Positions 60,487 through 64,000 of a stretch of DNA of 64,000 nucleotides are shown here, in pieces. Position 1 is the first letter of the stretch, and each line of letters opens with the position of its first letter. The stretch comes from Epiperipatus broadwayi (lineage: Eukaryota > Onychophora > Udeonychophora > Euonychophora > Peripatidae). A program made the translations under genes and the position numbers. The DNA is taken from the NCBI GenBank assembly GCA_028023455.1, contig JAQFVV010012510.1, positions 2,647,420 through 2,711,419 on the forward strand, given 5' to 3'. The notes beneath the pieces were generated by a model. The model saw nothing but the letters and a program-made list of their open reading frames with translations. It had not been told where the DNA came from and did not search any database.

Positions 60487-60604
60487 CTTTGTCTTGCGCA
60501 GTGCATGCGATACTATCTTTTAGCAATGTTAACACTTCGCTATAGTACCATTTCAGGATGGGTGGATTTAAAATTTGCAGAACTATTGCAATCTGCATTC
60601 AAAA
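60487..60604 (+). CDS. RhoGAP-domain protein, probable exon D (after the domain)
   Basis: A T-rich acceptor (ttttttttactgttatag) precedes 60487, and AAAA|gtaatt follows at 60605. Starting at phase 0, exactly as exon C requires, the 118-nt frame has no stop. It reads LCLAQCMRYYLLAMLTLRYS, then a TISGWVDLKFAELLQSAFK stretch. It is a helical, leucine-rich segment without a domain I recognise. Composition is clearly less AT-rich than the flanks. Support is splice sites plus phase, not homology. Confidence 0.55.
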
Positions 60605-60609
60605 GTAAT

Positions 60610-61290
60610 TACAGTACAATTTGTCTAATTTAGTATTAAAAAGTAATAATTATAAGCCATTACTCCACTTCCGAATCGAACATGTAAGGTGTAAATAATT
60701 AGAAAAGGTTAGGGGAAACCACAATTTCACTATTCTCCCGAAAAAAGTCACGGTTCGAGAACGAGAATTAAAATGTCTGATTGTAAAATTTCTCATAGTT
60801 ATATTTAGAGACAAAAAGAAATTGTAAAAAGAATACATTTCTTAATCGTAAAAAAAAAAAAACAACAATCGAGTTGGAAAATTATTAATCGTTATTAATA
60901 GATGTACCATTAATGTTATCCACCATACCTTAGACACATATTCTTTCAAAGATTTATTGGAATAAATAAAGATTAATTTTCCTTTTCAAAAATGACCAAA
61001 AAAAGAGAGTCAAATACAGTTCAGTAATTAAAGCATTCTCATTTCTTCCTTCACATGTAGTTAGTCAAGTAATAATAGTAGATTTTTAAAGTTGAGGGGG
61101 GGGGGATTTCCCCAGTGCAAAGTAGTAATTGATAAGTTTTAATTCGCAGATATGAAAAGGCATACCATCTCCCCACCCCTACATCGCAGGACTAAGATGA
61201 AATTTGTAGGCCCTTGGTTATGTAATCCAATAAATTTGATAGTAATTTATTAAGGAAATCAATCAATGAATTATGTTAACCCAGTATGAT
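60610..61290. other. intronic AT-rich DNA with a diverged direct repeat
   Basis: The stretch near 60775-60836 (tgtctgattgtaaaatttct ... gacaaaaagaaattgtaaaa) recurs at about 61295-61355. A G-run lies at 61095-61105. Confidence 0.5.
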
Positions 61291-61402
61291 AAAATGTCTG
61301 TAAAAAAAATTTCCTAGTTATATCCAGAGACAAAAAGAAATTGTAAATAGAATTATAGTAATTTATTAAGGAAAATTAATGAATTACGTTAACCTGTATG
61401 GT
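61242..61402. repeat. imperfect tandem repeat, period about 112 bp
   Basis: gtaatttattaaggaaatca, then aatgaattatgttaaccc at 61242 recurs as gtaatttattaaggaaaatt, then aatgaattacgttaacct at about 61355. Confidence 0.75.
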
Positions 61403-61436
61403 TATTCTTATTACTATTATTTCACATATAAGGTTG

Positions 61437-61530
61437 TGGGCCCGGTAATGTTATATTTATGTTTATGTGCATTTTCCTAGAAACAATCCCATCAAGCGGT
61501 TTCAACACATTAATAGAACAATACCGAATA
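61437..61530 (+). repeat. dispersed repeat shared with about 13075-13170
   Basis: gggcccggtaatgttatatt, then tatgtttatgtgcattttcc, then caagcggtttcaacacatta follow the same order as at 13.08 kb. Confidence 0.45.
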
Positions 61531-61810
61531 ACCAAATAATTTCAAACTAGCTGGTAATTTGTCACATTCCAGAATGGCATATTTAGTAATACAAAAGATT
61601 TGAGAGTATTTGTTGTATTTTCTTTATATTTTATCCCATTCTCAAATGTTATTTTTTTAATTACATGAATACATGATTAAAATTAAATATTGCCTACAGC
61701 TATTCTTAAATAATGATAAATAAAGTAGAAAATTATATAACATTACAATACTAGCCAAAATACAAAATTTTATTAAAATTCATCCATGACCATGGTTTCA
61801 TCTATGAAAA

Positions 61811-62100
61811 AACAGATATTTTCAAGTGAAATTCAACAAGAATCATACAACATATATATATATACAAAACAAAATAGCCATCCCATCATTCACCTCAAAA
61901 ATCAACTTTCTTTAACATCAAAGGATATCTTCATGAAATTGATGGCCTTAGATTCAAGAAAATTTATCAGCAGAGTATTTTATAAAGATATCCTTTGATG
62001 TCAAAGGAAATTGTTTTTAAAATGAATTATGGGTAGACTATTTTGTCTTGTATATATATGTCGCTTATATCTTGTTGAATTTTACTAAAAAGATCTATTT
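61811..62100. mobile_element. foldback element with roughly 115-bp arms
   Basis: The outer ends aacagatattttcaagtgaa and attttactaaaaagatctat, the next block attcaacaag/cttgttgaat, a (TA)n block, and the inner block aacatcaaaggatatctt/aagatatcctttgatgt all pair in order. A spacer of about 50 bp (61933-61983) separates the arms. It is MITE-like and non-coding. The 70-codon frame over its left arm is not real. Confidence 0.75.
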
Positions 62101-62109
62101 GTTAACATT

Positions 62110-63955
62110 ACTGACATGAAATACATATACATGTGCATATAAATAGTTTCAATATTTTAACTGGATTTGCCACTAACATTGTCTTCTGGATCCAATCAAA
62201 ACCTGCTAAATACTTGAATTCTATTTTTCATCTACAATGTCTGCCTTGTTTTAATTATGTTATTACTATAGTCAGAGATAAAAGTTTATTGTCTGATCAT
62301 CATGCTATTCATCCATCTCAGACAAATGGGTGTTTATTATAGTTACTTAATGATGGTACCCCTGTGGGTATCTACAAATTTGCCCTACCACGGATGTTTA
62401 AAATTTTGAAAATTGAGTCATAGTCCTGTCATGGGTGTCCAAAAATTTACAAATAGAAGCAGTTACTATGTAATGGTCAGTTTGTTCTAGTTTAATTGCA
62501 ACTTGTTTCTAACCTGGTTCTAAGTAAGCTGATACTGTGAATTGACATTAAACATCAGGAAACCCCAAATATATACCTTATTTATTTTTTGTTAATTGGA
62601 TTGGGAAATATTTTCTTTAACATATGATGATTAACACAATTGCTACATAATCCATTATTTAAAATACCAAGTCAACTTAGTAGTCTGATGAAATAAACAT
62701 GAAATTAAAATGTGGACCAGAGAACTTTACATATAATAAGTTAAACATACACTATTTAAATGAATAAGAAAAACAATAATTTGTTTACAAACTGTTATAA
62801 TTATGATAGAATATTTTCTTTCACAGTAAAGGTACTTTCATGACTACTGACTATTAATCAGGTATGTATTAACTTACTAATATTTAAAATTATTATTTGT
62901 ACTTTATGGTTATAACTTAATCTAAACAAAAATTGATTAATAGGTAATAACTTTCTCTAATAACTACTTCCAAACTATCTCTTAATTTATGATTCATGGG
63001 CATATGTCAAATGGGAATATGCAACAAGTTATGGTAACCACTCATACCTTCTGTAAAATGTCCAAATCTTAGCCAGATCAATCTTAAAATGTTAATCTGC
63101 CAAACTCAAATTATAGTGTAAATATAGTTGTTTGATCAAGCATATTTGCCATTAAATACATTAACTAGCTATCAATGCCCCATGAATATCATTCTACAGG
63201 TTACCAACTTCACTAATATAAAATCATTCTCTCAATTATCTTTAAATCTTTAGCTAAGTCACACACAGATGTGAAATTTGACTTTCAAGTGTATCTTTAA
63301 TACAAATCTTAGTACAATTTATACTCATTATTACAATAATCTAAGAAATGACCAATTTAGGTCTGAATCCCTTTTTAATAATAGCTCCAACTTAATTAAC
63401 TGAGATAGTCCTTTTGAATCCAACCTCAATTTAAAAAACCTTTAATAAACACATCTCCATAAATATAATATAGTTTAACCATACAAACTAATGATGTAAA
63501 TAATTGTTTTATGCTATGCATTCAAACTCACATAAAAGTATACTGTACAAAGGAATTAATGCATAGTCAAGTCACTTTGCAAGATAAGCTCGATCATATT
63601 AATCATATTAAGTATATTCTAATCTAGTACCTGATCATTTCACATTTCAAACATTTTCAAATGCATGCATGTTTTGTGTATTTAAAAATGACTTGCATTC
63701 ACTGATTATTTTATACAACTTTGAATATTTTTGGACAGTTTCAACAAGATTACAAGAAAACCCTTTTGTTTTGTATTTATATATTGGACTATTTCCATCA
63801 TCTAATATAAGTATTGAATGTCTTTAGAAAAATTTAACTTTATTTAAATATTCCAAATACCTTCAACTGTTAGTAATAGCATACAGGTTAGTATATGCAC
63901 AATTTTTGAGAACTATTATTCTTCTATTCTTTGAGTGTTGCTGGCCTGACCTGTG
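62110..63955. other. intronic AT-rich DNA, no feature recognised
   Basis: A patch at 62340-62500 (ggtacccctgtgggtatcta, tgccctaccacggatg) looks like an old repeat but has no partner in the window. Confidence 0.45.
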
Positions 63956-63961
63956 ACAGTA

Positions 63962-64000
63962 CAGGAAAATGGAAAAATCAGCAGGAATCTCTCAGATAAG
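63962..64000 (+). CDS. RhoGAP-domain protein, possible exon E, cut by the window edge
   Basis: After ggcctgacctgtgacag the sequence TACAGGAAAATGG... continues the phase left by exon D (one base) and stays open to the end: (I)QENGKISRNLSDK. The length is too short for real confidence. The frame match and a plausible branch/acceptor are the only support. Confidence 0.25.

Noticed and set aside
1-64000. CRISPR arrays, bacterial operons, phage or integron features
   Set aside because: No regularly spaced identical short repeats with unique spacers, no dense ORFs and no ribosome-binding sites; the spliced exons and SINEs are eukaryotic.

Overview
The window is a very AT-rich (roughly 70% or more by eye), intron-and-repeat landscape from a eukaryote, almost certainly an invertebrate animal. 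The evidence is spliced coding exons with GT/AG boundaries, three kinds of decayed non-LTR retrotransposon, several tRNA-derived SINEs and (TA)n microsatellites. There are no operons, ribosome-binding sites or prokaryotic gene organisation. I cannot fix the phylum from sequence alone. One 500-base assembly gap lies at 1605-2104.

The only protein-coding gene I can support lies on the + strand from about 32.3 kb to the right edge. It is a RhoGAP-domain protein, closest in my judgement to the ARHGAP20/TAGAP group. Three exons (about 32294-32447, 53476-53591, 59365-59635) join in matching phase across introns of 21.0 and 5.8 kb and together cover most of a RhoGAP fold. A fourth exon (60487-60604) fits the phase and has good splice sites. 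A fifth, partial one may begin at about 63962. The catalytic lysine position looks kept, but the arginine-finger and NLA-asparagine positions look lost, so this may be a pseudo-GAP. I found no convincing exon upstream of 32.2 kb, so the 5' part of the gene is missing or unrecognised.

Layout. 0-8.7 kb: gap, LINE fragments, a foldback element at 4.4-5.3 kb and copies of a roughly 460-bp repeat family called R1 here. 8.7-10.2 kb: an array of about 340-bp units that switches orientation in the middle. 10-23 kb: mostly featureless AT-rich DNA with a decayed retroelement Gag on the minus strand (about 15.6-17.6 kb) and one SINE. 24-27.4 kb: two diverged direct copies of an unidentified element of about 1.5 kb. 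28-32 kb: a SINE, an R1 copy with target-site duplication and a small foldback beside the first RhoGAP exon. 32.4-53.5 kb: the giant intron, packed with R1 copies, SINEs with intact target-site duplications, RTE-type LINE fragments, an intact-looking LINE C-terminal ORF duplicated in tandem (41.2-43.3 kb), a CpG-dense island (43.9-44.3 kb) and a long R1 palindrome ending 130 bp before the exon at 53476. 53.6-64 kb: remaining exons, a SINE, an RTE fragment and several hairpins.

No clearly new biological system is visible. The most interesting leads are a small inverted-repeat element carrying a hammerhead-ribozyme-like core (3994-4026 minus, 41108-41143 plus), the LINE duplication at its own pentanucleotide tail, the orientation-switching satellite, the CpG-dense intronic island and the inverted R1 pair beside an exon.
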